Of a stretch of 64,000 nucleotides of DNA, positions 1 through 10,962 are shown piece by piece. Both the position numbers and the translations under genes were made by a program. The first letter of the stretch is position 1; each line of letters starts with the position of its first letter. A model generated the notes under the pieces. The model was not told the DNA's origin and did not search any database. It saw only the letters and a list, made by a program, of their open reading frames with translations. The stretch is taken from assembly GCA_013397845.1 (NCBI GenBank), contig VZTG01007110.1, forward strand, positions 683,372 through 747,371. Reading direction: 5' to 3'. This DNA is from Melanocharis versteri. Taxonomy: Eukaryota; Chordata; Aves; Passeriformes; Melanocharitidae.

Positions 1-1519
1 AAATCTGTTCAAAACTCAGACAAATAAAAATGGATTAAGAGCTTATAATTTTGAAGAAATTTTCTCCTGCACAAGAAGTTTGCAAACAGAAAAACCCTGG
101 AGGTTAACCAATTGTTTCAAAGGAATGCTTTTTAGAAGCAGCCCTCCATTTCTATCCTGTCTTTAAATTCTTCCCTAGGCATCCATCATGACTGCTGAGA
201 GAATATGTGACTGGAAGCACTGTTGCCAAAATCTACAGCTGTAGAAAATGCAGAATACCAGAAAGTGCAATATCAAACAAGCATACTTTAAACCAGAATG
301 CAAATAATTGTTAATATGTATAAATCCGTTCCTGTAGGTCAGAAAAATTACTCTAAATTAAAGTGTTTTTGACCTAGTCATGCCTACTGTGAAATATCTC
401 ATTGGATGCCAGGCCTTCTAAAAAGAGGTGTTAGAGAGGTGGACAGAGGCCACTTTCCTGCCACAGCAAGGAAATGAAAATTGATCACTTTAGGTAGGTT
501 TTTCAGTGCAGTTGGGCTTTTTTGCATTTTCAGTTGGTCAAACATTAATAATGCACTCTTGTGTACGTTATATGGGTCATGTCATAAAATATTATATTAA
601 TACAGCTTATAAGCACAGAGTGTTGGGCTGTATGAGACAGAGCCTTGCCCCTTATTTGTCAGAGAGGCATCAAAGCCTAAGTTTAGTACATGAAGTCAGA
701 ATTCCTGTTACTGTCTCACCATTTCCAGCATTTCTTTGTGTTTCTGGGGCCCAGCTTCTTTCCATCCAGGTTAGAACTCTGAAATGTGAAAGGTTCAGAG
801 GTTTGTATTCATCTGTCAACACTTCTTGAATTATAGATTACTGGACACTAGCTTAAAAAGACAGGATTTTTTTTTTTTAATGACATGACATTTTTCGTTT
901 ATTTGTTAGCTTCTTCATTACATATTCCATCATAACCTCAAAGTAGCCACACATGACCTCTGAGATAATCTCATTCAGCCAGTTGTGGAACCACCCAGCA
1001 ATTTCATCATTCCAATGCCATTTCAAATTTTCAAAAATAGGCTTTATTATTTTCTTATGATTTCACCCAGATTTTTTTCCAATCCTAATTTACAGCCAGT
1101 TTTTGCATTTCGAAACTGAATTTTCAACTGTTAATTAAGATAAAATATTTGAAAAGCACATCCAGCAGTTATGGCTGTGGTGTTCCCCACTTCTCAAAAG
1201 CAAGTTCTGCTTTAGAATGCAGTAAGGCACTGGACTGAGCTGCAGTGATTTTGCTCCTTCTCCTGGCTGCCTGTAAGCTTACTGACTGACTTCAATGGGG
1301 AGAGTCCAGGGGCTTCCATGAGTCTTTTATTAGTTTTATAAAAGGCAACTCATTAGAGCGATATTCAACTCTGTTGCATGGTTCTTGTGTTTAGTCTTAT
1401 TTTTGCACGCAAATGTGTCAGTTTCTCATGATGGTAGATGAGTAATGCAACAAAAAATGTGTATTTTCTATCATGTAGAATTTATATCAAAGAAGAGTCT
1501 TCAGAAGAGACTTCTGTGC
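1..1519. other. Unique non-coding DNA, no gene seen
   Basis: AT-rich DNA with no recognisable repeat, RNA gene or coding exon. The longest open frame (506-829, +) has no domain, signal peptide or familiar motif, and its composition matches the surrounding DNA. There is a short T run near 868. I see nothing else to annotate before the CR1 element that follows. Confidence 0.6.
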
Positions 1520-2098
1520 AGCAGCAATGGTACTGCATCCAGTTGGCATCAGGTTACCAGCGGTGTCCCACAGGGATCAGTGCTGGGCCCAGTTCTGTTT
1601 AATATATTTATTGATGATCTGGCTGAGGGGATTGAGTCTACCATTAGCAAATTCGTGGGTGGCACCAAGTTAGGTCACAGTGTCATCCTGCTGGAGGGTG
1701 GAGGGCTCTGTAGAGGGACCTGGACAGGCTGGGCAGATGGACTGAGACCAACAGCATGAGGTTCCACAAGACCAAATGCCTACAGGGGGGTGTAGTCAGG
1801 TGTGGCTTGGGCTCTTCTCCCAGGCAGCCAGTGATAGGACAAGAGGATGTGGTCTTAAGCTGTGCCAGGGGAAGTGTAGGCTGGACATTAGAAAGAAATA
1901 CTCCACGAAAGGGTTCCTAGTGTTAGAATGGGCTGCCCAGGGAGGTGGTGGAGACACTGTCCCTGGAGGTGTTTAATGAAAGCCTGGATGTGGCACTCAG
2001 TGCCATGGTCTGGCTGACAGGGTGGTGTTCAGTCACAGGTTGGACTTGAAGATCTCAGAAGTCTTTTCCATCCTAACTGATTATGTGATTCTGTGAAT
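1520..2098 (+). mobile_element. CR1 LINE fragment, dead reverse transcriptase plus 3' end
   Basis: The frame from about 1540 to 1680 reads the CR1 ORF2 reverse transcriptase signature SGVPQGSVLGPVLFNIF, followed by IDDL. The block that normally carries the catalytic Asp pair (F-A-D-D-T-K-L in the family) reads FVGGTKLG here, so both aspartates are lost. After about 1690 the frame breaks, although the DNA still resembles the following CR1 region. The sequence then jumps near 1780 to the extreme ORF2 C-terminus and 3' UTR (GTGATAGGACAAGAGG, the GGCTGCCCAGGGAGGTGGTGGA block). It finishes in the CR1-type terminal repeat ATTATGTGATTCTGTGAATT at about 2079-2098. There is no poly(A) tail, as usual for CR1. 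It is 5'-truncated, internally deleted and inactive. The left boundary is approximate. Confidence 0.93.
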
Positions 2099-2109
2099 TA
2101 AGACAGTCG

Positions 2110-2132
2110 TACTGGTAAGATTTTTACCAGTA
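2110..2132. repeat. Short perfect inverted repeat (hairpin)
   Basis: Two 9-bp arms, TACTGGTAA (2110-2118) and TTACCAGTA (2124-2132), are separated by five bases. It lies 12 bp after the CR1 3' end. A hairpin of this size can arise by chance in a window this long, and no function is implied. Confidence 0.6.
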
Positions 2133-3235
2133 TATCTCACTATGCCTTGAATACCTCTCCAGGTCTCCAAAAATTCAGTGCATTTGCAGTTCATCCTACA
2201 AAGGAGTTAATCAAGAGTCCCGGACGTGATGAAATAGAAAAAGTGAAAAGAAGTGACAAAAAAGTCCTGACTTACAAAGCAGATAGTAGGATTAAAAACA
2301 GATGTATAATGTAACTGTTTTGGACCCCTTTAGGTGCAATTAATCTGCTGAAGCTGCCAGTGTTTCTGTGCTGACTATAGAGGAAGACCAGATGACGAGT
2401 TAAGGCAGTTACTAACATTTGAATGGCTAAAATTAGGGTGAGTTAAATGCCACCTACACGCTTATGAAGGAAATGTGAGACAAGCTCATGAATTGTTAAA
2501 GCCACAGTCAGTCTAGAGATGGTAAGGTCTTGATGAAAGAAGGGAAAAGCAAGAAGGAACACTCGGGCGATTTATTCAACCACCCTGTCCCAGACAGCCC
2601 TGCTGTGCATGATGGGGATGATTCATTCAGTCAGTCCCAATGCCAAGGAAAACAGCTCTATGCAATCTGAAATGAAAATGGGCCGTCATGAAGTTGAGGA
2701 ACAGCACATTTCCCCAGGGTGGATAATATCCATGCAAAACTACAGAGGCAGAAAGGAGACTTTAAGATATTTGGTAGATTATTCATCATTGTTTCTTTCA
2801 GAAGTGAGTTGGATGGCTGCCCTTCAAGTGCTGAAGCAAGAACAATCATGTAGTGTGGATATTTGAAAAAAATATATCCCAGTAACTTGGACATATAGTC
2901 CCTATGGATTTCTCTGAGATCTGAGTGCAGACTATTTATTTAATCACACCAGCAGAGGAAAACACAAGTCTACCAAATAATGTAGCAAAAGAGCATTCTT
3001 GGCATGATGATCAGGACGGAGCTGTCACTGAGGGAAGAAAGCTGATTGCACAGTTTGGGGGAGAACACACGGGGTAGTGACTGTATGAGATGTAAAGAGA
3101 TAAATAGGAGAGGCACAGATTGCTGAGGAGTGTTGGAACAGCACTGGTCTGCCAGTGGATATTTATATCAGTATACCTGTATTGTGTCACTATACCAATT
3201 TTGTTGGTTTATCAATATATCAAGACTCATATGAA
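2133..3235. other. Unique non-coding DNA, no gene seen
   Basis: No exon, repeat or RNA gene is recognised. Opposing open frames near 2609-2894 overlap on the two strands and lack any motif, so neither is supported as coding. Confidence 0.55.
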
Positions 3236-3242
3236 TACCAGG

Positions 3243-3303
3243 AGATATAGATATAGACAGATCAATAGATAGACAGATTAGATATAAATAGATATAGATA
3301 TAC
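3243..3303. repeat. Degenerate GATA/GACA microsatellite
   Basis: Interrupted runs of GATA, GACA and TAGATA units (for example ATAGATATAGACAGATC and ATAGATAGACAGATTAG). It lies upstream of the short CR1 fragment. Confidence 0.8.
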
Positions 3304-3424
3304 ATCAGCAGTAGCACAGAGAATCCCACCTCAGTTCAAAAGTTAAGGTAATCAGCTTAATTGCCTTTGGCATATTATTGCTCCTTCTAAATATAGAAGA
3401 GGGAATGAAACTTGGTCAACAGAA

Positions 3425-3598
3425 AAGGCTTCCCAGGGGAAGTAGCTACGGCAGCAATCCTTCCAGAGTTCAAGGAGCATTTGGACGATGCTCTCAGGCA
3501 TGTGGTGTGATTCTTGGGTTTGTCCCATGCAGGGCCTGGGGTTGGATTTGACAATCCTGGTGGATCTGTTCCAACTCAGCATATTCTGTGATTCTGTG
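3425..3598 (+). mobile_element. CR1 LINE 3'-end fragment
   Basis: About 170 bp of CR1 3' terminus in plus orientation. It runs from AGGCTTCCCAGGGGAAGT through TGTCCCATGCAGGGCC to CAACTCAGCATATTCTGTG and the terminal repeat ATTCTGTG. The distinctive CAACTCAGCATAT end and the CCATGCAGGGCC block are shared with the minus-strand copy at 47847-48140, so both probably belong to one CR1 subfamily. No intact coding frame remains. Confidence 0.9.
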
Positions 3599-6500
3599 CT
3601 CCCATGAATAGCAGGTGTATTGAACACATGCTGCTCAAATGGACTTACTGCTAGGTCCATGCTTGTGTACAAAATAAACACATACTTGTGTGAGAGCCTG
3701 AACTTTACTGTGGAAAAGGCTGCAATAAGATTAACTCAATTAGTGGCTATGCAAACTGCTACAATCTATGCTTAGCTAAAACACATGTGTCTGGGTGACC
3801 TTGGGTCCAAACACCTGCAAATCTCTTTGCATCTTATTCAGTGTATTTATTATTTTTTTATCCTATTTATTTTGATTGGGTGGCATTTGTTTTTGCACAG
3901 AGCCTCATGTATTTTAGAAGCAGAAGTAATATATACATAAATGTTTCATTATTATTAGTATTACTACTACCAGCATCTGTAGGTTGAGGAATTGGTTTGG
4001 AGAGTTTTCCCAGATGTTAAGCAGAGTTTGTATCAGTGAGCAATGAGCAGGAGAAATGAGACAGAACAAAAGTGATGTGAAAGGAGCAACTGCAGAGTGA
4101 AGAGAAAAATCTCAGAACCATCCAAGGAATAGATTTGATGCCTTCTGAATCTGCAACAAACCTCTCTAGAGGAGAGCAGCATGATGAAGGATGGTGTGAT
4201 TTAGCTCCTGAGTACTACCTTAAAGTTTCACTGTCACCAGCCAATCTAAGTCTCATTAACATTGTTAGGGAGAAGGGGGAAATAAAAGCATATATGTCAG
4301 ATTTAGAGGCTGTTCCTGAAGCTTCCACACATGATTTCTGTTCTGCTGAAATATTATATCCTCTCACCACATTTGAGATGGTTGTTTCACTTGGAGCCCA
4401 GATCTGTCTAAGAGAAGGCCTTTTTCTAGCAGTGAGATCAGAAACTGATTTAACTTGAAAAGATGATTGTCACTTAATAACACAGATAGAAACCTTTACA
4501 TAAAACTCAGTTTATGAGATGAAAGCACTGTGAAATGAGAAAAGTGTGACTAAATATGAAGGAAATGGTGAGAAATATTTAGAGACATAGCTAATAAGCT
4601 GTCTTTCAGTGAGCTTTTGAGGTCTGCTCTGGAGTTACTGTCAGCACCATTTGGAGACTAAAATTGGAGATTTGGTATTCACTGTAACCTAATCAGAAAT
4701 TCAGGCACTTTTCTTGAACCTGGCTGATCAGTTTAGCAGTTTTCTAAAAGTAGGGGGTTTTGTCCCATTGGTTATTTTTTTCTTAGTCAGCTGGTTTCCC
4801 TCTGCCCCTTGCTTCCTGAAATTTTCTGATGACCGTGCAAACAAATCACAGGCGTGCACCAGGAAGGGGTTAATAAATATACCTCATTTTGCATATGTCA
4901 TTAGTTTGAATGTTATAACTTATTGTTCATCACATTTAGATCCTCTGCCTGGTGATGGATGCTGGTTATCGATTTAATGAAGCTTTGAGCCTTCTTCTGG
5001 TGGGTGGGGTGGTGTTTTCACCATGTTCTTTTCTGACCAAATCACACAGTAATGGTTTTATTAGTTCTGACCTCAAAACCTATTTCTGCCTTTATGAAAA
5101 CCATTCATTCTTTTAAATGATTTTTCCTTTGAGATAAAGCAAATCTCTATTAACATCCTCTCATTTAGTTTGCGTGGAAATCCACTTAAAAACTCCCCAG
5201 GTCTCTGTCAAGAAAGTTACTAAAAAAGTACAAGTAACTACTTCCTTCTTACACCCTAATTCCTTCTCTTCTTACCAGAAATCCTCTAAAAAAAGTAATA
5301 CGTTCTGACAAAAACTGAAATTTGAGTGTTCTTTTCAAATAGAGAAATGGATAATGCAAGAAACAGAGAAAAATAAGTTGAATTTAGTTGGATTTCTCCA
5401 TATCTTTTTAATCAGCATTTATTTATACTTGGAAAACCACATCCCTTTTGAATGCTTCCCTCACATTAAGGCCAGAAACTTTCATCAACATTTTACAAGC
5501 ATGACTGAAGCTAAACAGCATACTTATACTGGATGGCATCAACCCAGTTACAACTTCAAGGAGGTAAGTATTGCAGCTGAATGTGTTGATGCAAAATTGT
5601 GGTGAAAGGAGAAATAATTCGATATTCTGCTCAGAGATATATCAAAAATGTGACCAGGTTAGTGCTTTAATTCAGAGCTGGATGTTCCTAAAGAGTTTGG
5701 GGGACTGCTTGGTATTTTGAATGCCTGCCATGAAATGTCTGGCATCAATTTGGAGAAGATTTCATACAAACTTATTCCTCTGCAAGCTTGAGTCATTTGG
5801 GTTATGAATTCTATATAACAGCAAATATGCAGGGTCAAGATTAAATGTTTATCTAGTCTCGTGTCCTGTGTCTGACACGTCAGCCAGTGGCCATGTCGGG
5901 GGAGGACACAGTATGAACAGGGGAAGGATAAAGTGACACTTTGCAATTACGGTCCTCCAGCTTCCAAGGATATCTCCCAGCTCCAGGACTTTCTTTGCCA
6001 GAAATTGTAACCTCGTGGTTTTGGGAACATTACAGAAACAAGTCCAAAATTTGTAATGAATGAATCCAACATTTTTTTTTTCCTCATTTTTTCTTTTTTT
6101 TTTAAATACATTTCACAATCCCTCAAACTATTGGAAATATGCATACAGTTTTTTCATTCTTGATCATGGAAAGCATAGATATTTCTCTCCTGTGACTTAT
6201 GATATGTCACAGGAATGCACTCCCTTGCAAATGTCTGTAATTTCAGGTTTTTAGCAGAAGCTGAAGTACTTCAAATTTATATATGTATATATATATAAAA
6301 AGAATGTGTTGTTTGGAACAGTGCCCACCTTACTGCAAGAAGGAATTATTAGAAACCTCACAGGAAAAATTTTTCTTGTGAGATTTTTTCCTTCATTTGT
6401 AATAAGAGTCAGGTACTTTGTACTTCTCTTAGATAGTTCATACTTAAAGGACAAAGTTTACTCTTTAATAAGAATTTCAGATTAGATTAAATTATGATAA

Positions 6501-8666
6501 GAAGAGATAATAAAGAGATCAAACTTTATACCAAGGTATTACTCTACTGTTATTTATGTAGAATAATAAATTACATACATATCTATTTACTTATTTATAG
6601 ATAAATACTGTGGACATGAGGCCGCTATGATGGAAGGATGTAGGTAGTATACATGCATATATTGGGGATAGTTGTGTTTTTTCCTCATGTTGACATGCAA
6701 ATTATTGTAGGACCTGGCTTTGCAAGTGGATGGGAGTCAAAATTCCTGCCAGGTCCCTGACTCTTATATTCTGGAAGCCAAATCCCCAGAGTCCTCAGAC
6801 CTCCCTCCAGGCGCAGAGTGTAACTGTCAGCCAGATAAACATGCATTACTAGTAAGGTTTTTGCTTTTATATCTAGGTATAATTTTGCATTTTATATGTA
6901 ATTAGTCTGTAAAATACACAGGAAGGACCACAGAAAGAAATTTGCCATGGCTGTTCCTCTGGCTTTGAGAAGTGCTGGCACATCCTGACTCACATCCACA
7001 TTCCCCTGAGGAAAAAGGTCTCCTGGACCCTGTCTAAGCATGGTTCAGTGAAGGCACAGATCAAAACCAAGCCAAAGCCTGGTCTAGCACACTACAGAGA
7101 AGAGGGGGTACGAGGCCCTGAGCCCTGATCATGCACCACTACAGTATTTATGGGCTCTTCTGACAGGCAGTAGCAACTCAGACTCCTGTGGTTCCTGACA
7201 ATGTTATTAAAAAGAGCTGTAGGTGAAGATCAGAAATAATTTATTTATGTAATAACCAGCCCTACTGGAAGGCTTGGGTGTGCAAGGGCAGCAAGGCCAT
7301 TATTTGAATTTATGCAGTTTAAGAAAGTCATTTCACAGCTAACCTTGGAAAATAGCGTAGACCTTGTCGTCACTTTGTTTTCTTTTAGTATAGAAGTGGG
7401 TGGCTATATTTGTTGTGGAAAGCTTGTAAAAATAAACAGTGCAATTATTTTAATCTCTTAATATGTTTGGAATTACAGCTCATGGCTGTTCAAAACACTC
7501 TGGTCACTGGGGTTTGCATAACACATATGCCATAGAGTCAGCAAATGTCTACCATATGAGCAACAAATATAGAATGATAAAATAAATTCGAAAGAAGACC
7601 TTTCCAACCCTGCATACCCAGGAGATAAGGGAAGCAAAAGTGACAGCTGTCTTCAGCAAGAGAAAATCTATTCAAATATTGTTTTTCAAAGGATTCCTCA
7701 AAGTAAGGAAGATTTATTTTACCATGGGCATGCCAGAAATACCACGATGTTAGGAAAAATATTAGAAGAGTTATCTGAGACCCAAAACTCCACCGTACCA
7801 TGAGCCAGTTATTAAAAAACAAATAAATGGATACTTCAGTCCTCAGGCACACAAAGCAAAGTAGAAGTAGGAAAGTTGTTGCCACATTTTCTCCTTTTGT
7901 CTAGGATATATTAATTTTCTATATTACTAAATAAAATAGATTAGAGTCAGATCATGACCACCATATTCACATTGCATAATGATTTACTCATTCCCATACA
8001 GATTACTGGGAGTACTTGTGGATTAAAAATGCCATTCACAGGTAGTTAGGTATAGTAATTTTGCTGGTTGTGATTAGAAAAGAGCAATACTTTATAAGGC
8101 AAAGCACCCTGCTGGTGGTTTTTATTAAAATGACATATATCCTAAGACATTCCATTTGTTTATTATATGGGATATGGCAAAGATATTGGAGTATGAGAGG
8201 CTTTCTCCTCAATGTTTTAGCTCAGAGCTCAGATTGCTGCTGACTCTTGCAGTTCAGTAGAGAGGATTCAGTAAAACATTACTTAGAAGAAAGGCACGTG
8301 GTAAGGTTAAGATGATAAATACAGCATCTCCTTCTTCGCAGACATAAAGTGACATTAACGTTTTTAAGATAATGTTTCCCCATGCGAGGAAACTCACTTC
8401 CTAAAACACAGTTTATGGGCACTGTATCTTTGATCACACGTACAGGGTTGGACCCCATCAAATGCCCATTTAGGGTCTCTGGATATATAATCCAAAAGCT
8501 CTGATATCACTCCCTAGTCTGCTCTTGGTCCCTTGGTCACTCATCTTGCACAGATACAAGTGCTTCAGTGCTATTTTTCAGTATCAACATACTTGTTTAT
8601 TACATTCCACTGAAATTTTCTCTTCTTTGCTAGAAGGCAGCTTTGTGATTTAAAAGAACATCAATT
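3599..8666. other. Long unique AT-rich stretch, no gene seen
   Basis: Five kilobases with no exon, RNA gene or dispersed repeat that I recognise. It contains a T-rich tract at about 6070-6104 and a short TA-rich run at about 6276-6300. The open frame at 4135-4458 (+) has no domain, and most of the other open frames are likewise short and lack a motif. Confidence 0.5.
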
Positions 8667-8714
8667 AAAAAACAAACAAACAAACAAACCAACAAACCAA
8701 CAACAAAAAAAAAC
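8667..8714. repeat. (AAAC)n-type simple repeat
   Basis: Runs of AAAC units drifting into CCAACAAA and ending in an A run. It is a simple-sequence tract with no other content. Confidence 0.9.
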
Positions 8715-10839
8715 CTAGACGGATTTCTCAGCTTCACCACAAAAAAATCCACGCCCTCATTTAACACCCACAAAAATGGAAGAAAATTAACACAAAACAA
8801 AAGAGGCAGTCACAACTTTTGTGTAAAAAATAATTTCCCAGAAAGTACCACAAGAATTTTCAAAAGCCGTCAGGATTTTACTCCTATTGATCATAATTAC
8901 TGTGTTTCAAAAGCACAAGGAATAAACTGAACATCACATCAAGCACTGAGCAAGCAGCCTCCAAGGAAGGCTAAAGATAGATCACCTTCTATAAATTTAC
9001 AACACAGCACGAGAGTACAAATTCCAGAAAGAAGTTGTTGAAATACAGCATTAAACTCCTTTATAAATCATTTTTAGTACAGGTAATTAAGCAGAGGGAA
9101 AAGCCATAGCAATTTGGATTAGATTTGGAACTATATTTTACAATCTGTTGTGTAATTCCTTAGTCTACATGAAAAATTTCTGCTTGAAATTTATATTCCA
9201 AGTGAGAATAATATAGTCCATAAGTGAAAAATAGCAGGAATAACTTGATGAATGGAAGCAAAGATATGATTGTTCTCCCTGAAGTTTAGGATGAAGTTTG
9301 ACAGAGTAAAGTAAATGGGAACAAAAATATATTTTTTAAAAAATTATTTTTAAATCTAACACAGCAAGAAGCATGAATTGCAAATAGCTGAAAAATATTA
9401 TATTGCATATGATACTGGTTTTAAATAGTGCTTGATTAATTCAGCAGCACACAGCCTCAGTCTCTTTAAGCAATATAGACTTAGTAAATCATTCTCAAGG
9501 AGAGAGAACCTGAGATTCAAAGAAAGCAATGACTAAGCTAGCGAAAACATATGACTGCAACAAAGCTTTCTCAAAATAAGTGCTCCTTTAGTTTAAATTG
9601 AAACAATCAAACTATTAGAGATTATCAGACATCTGTGGTTTGCCCTCATAGGAACTGAATGTGTGTTAGAAAGTTAGCTAGTCAACTCTGTAGGGTCTTG
9701 TTTGGGAAGAGAAAATAGAAATACAAAGAGTAAAGATTTTTATAATCATTGTTTAGGACATGTCTATTGGCTTTTCTGAAAGATTTAAATATAATATGAC
9801 AAGATCAAATTATAAAGGAAGAATTCATCACTCTCAGACCTAGAGAGTATAAAAATCTGTGTTTTACCAATTAATAAAAAAGGAAAGAATTACAAGATTA
9901 AGGAGAAAGTAATAAAACTATTCAAAGATTATGAAGCCATACAAACCTGAAGATATGTCAAGTATGTCTTGAAATTAATCTAACAAATTTTAATTTTAAC
10001 TCATTTCAGCCTAATGTTTTAAAACTGAATCTAGAATATTGTTTTGCATTAATAGCATTTATAGTAAACTGGAAAAAAACCCAAATAGCATTGTCATCTG
10101 GAATATCCCATGTGAGCAAGCCTTGCTGTGCTGCCGACCTGTTTGCATTTTGTCTGGGCTAAGAGTTGTCTGTGAAGGGACCCTTCTGTGTGTGATCAAC
10201 TTCAGGAAGCAGGACTCAGCACCTGACAAACACATTTTCAGCTGAAGCTGGAAATGGTGTAAGGCTTTAGAAAGTCATCCACTAAAAAACACTGAAGAGC
10301 AGAGTTCAACAGTAATGGTTAAACTCCACTTCATGGCTGAACTCCACTTCTGCAATGGGACCTGGGTTTGTGATGGTGTCCTTCTAAAGATGGAGGTCAT
10401 GTGGGGCCAGGAGGGAAAGGAGGAGCCCAAACACATTGGGGACTTGATGCAAATTCTGAGACCAACAGACGAAGTCAACAGCAAGCCTCCCTGTGGTTTC
10501 AGTGGCCTCAGATGTATATTTGAACTTTTGCAGGCCTAGCAGGACCATCCAAAGCTCTTGAGTTTCAGTTATGATTCATCTGGCAAAAGCTGCTGTTAAG
10601 TCTACTCAACAACTAAAATGAGACATTGCTAAAATCTCCTTGGCAAGTAACTGCTACACTGGAGCTGCCTTTCAAAAACACCCACAACTGCAGTTCGTTA
10701 GGATTGGTTCTTACTGCTGTTCACTGGGACATGAAAAGGGGAAGTCTGACTGGCGATGAATATTGGAGAAAGCAATTTTAGTCTTAAGAAAAGAAGGAGG
10801 TAATTTAAGAAGCTTAGTAGCTTCTGAAATGTACATATA
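8715..10839. other. Unique AT-rich DNA, no gene seen
   Basis: No repeat family or exon is recognised. The small open frames at 10039-10245 and 10315-10539 (+) have no motif, and the second is opposed by an equally open frame on the minus strand. Confidence 0.5.
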
Positions 10840-10962
10840 TATGTGTACGTACATACACACACATATATATAGCATGTGTATATAAATACATATACATATA
10901 TAGCATGTGTATATATGCACATATAAATCTATATATGCACATATAAATCTACATCTACACAT
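10840..10962. repeat. TA/CA-rich microsatellite with nested tandem units
   Basis: Alternating TA, CA and GTA steps. Within it, an exact 20-bp unit is present twice in tandem (10911-10930 and 10931-10950). A second segment containing ATATAGCATGTGTATATA occurs twice, 31 bp apart (from about 10867 and 10898). Translations across it are tyrosine/isoleucine low-complexity and are not genes. Confidence 0.9.

Noticed and set aside
10698..10962. Tyrosine/cysteine/isoleucine-rich minus-strand frames
   Set aside because: They are translations of a TA/CA microsatellite and disappear outside it.
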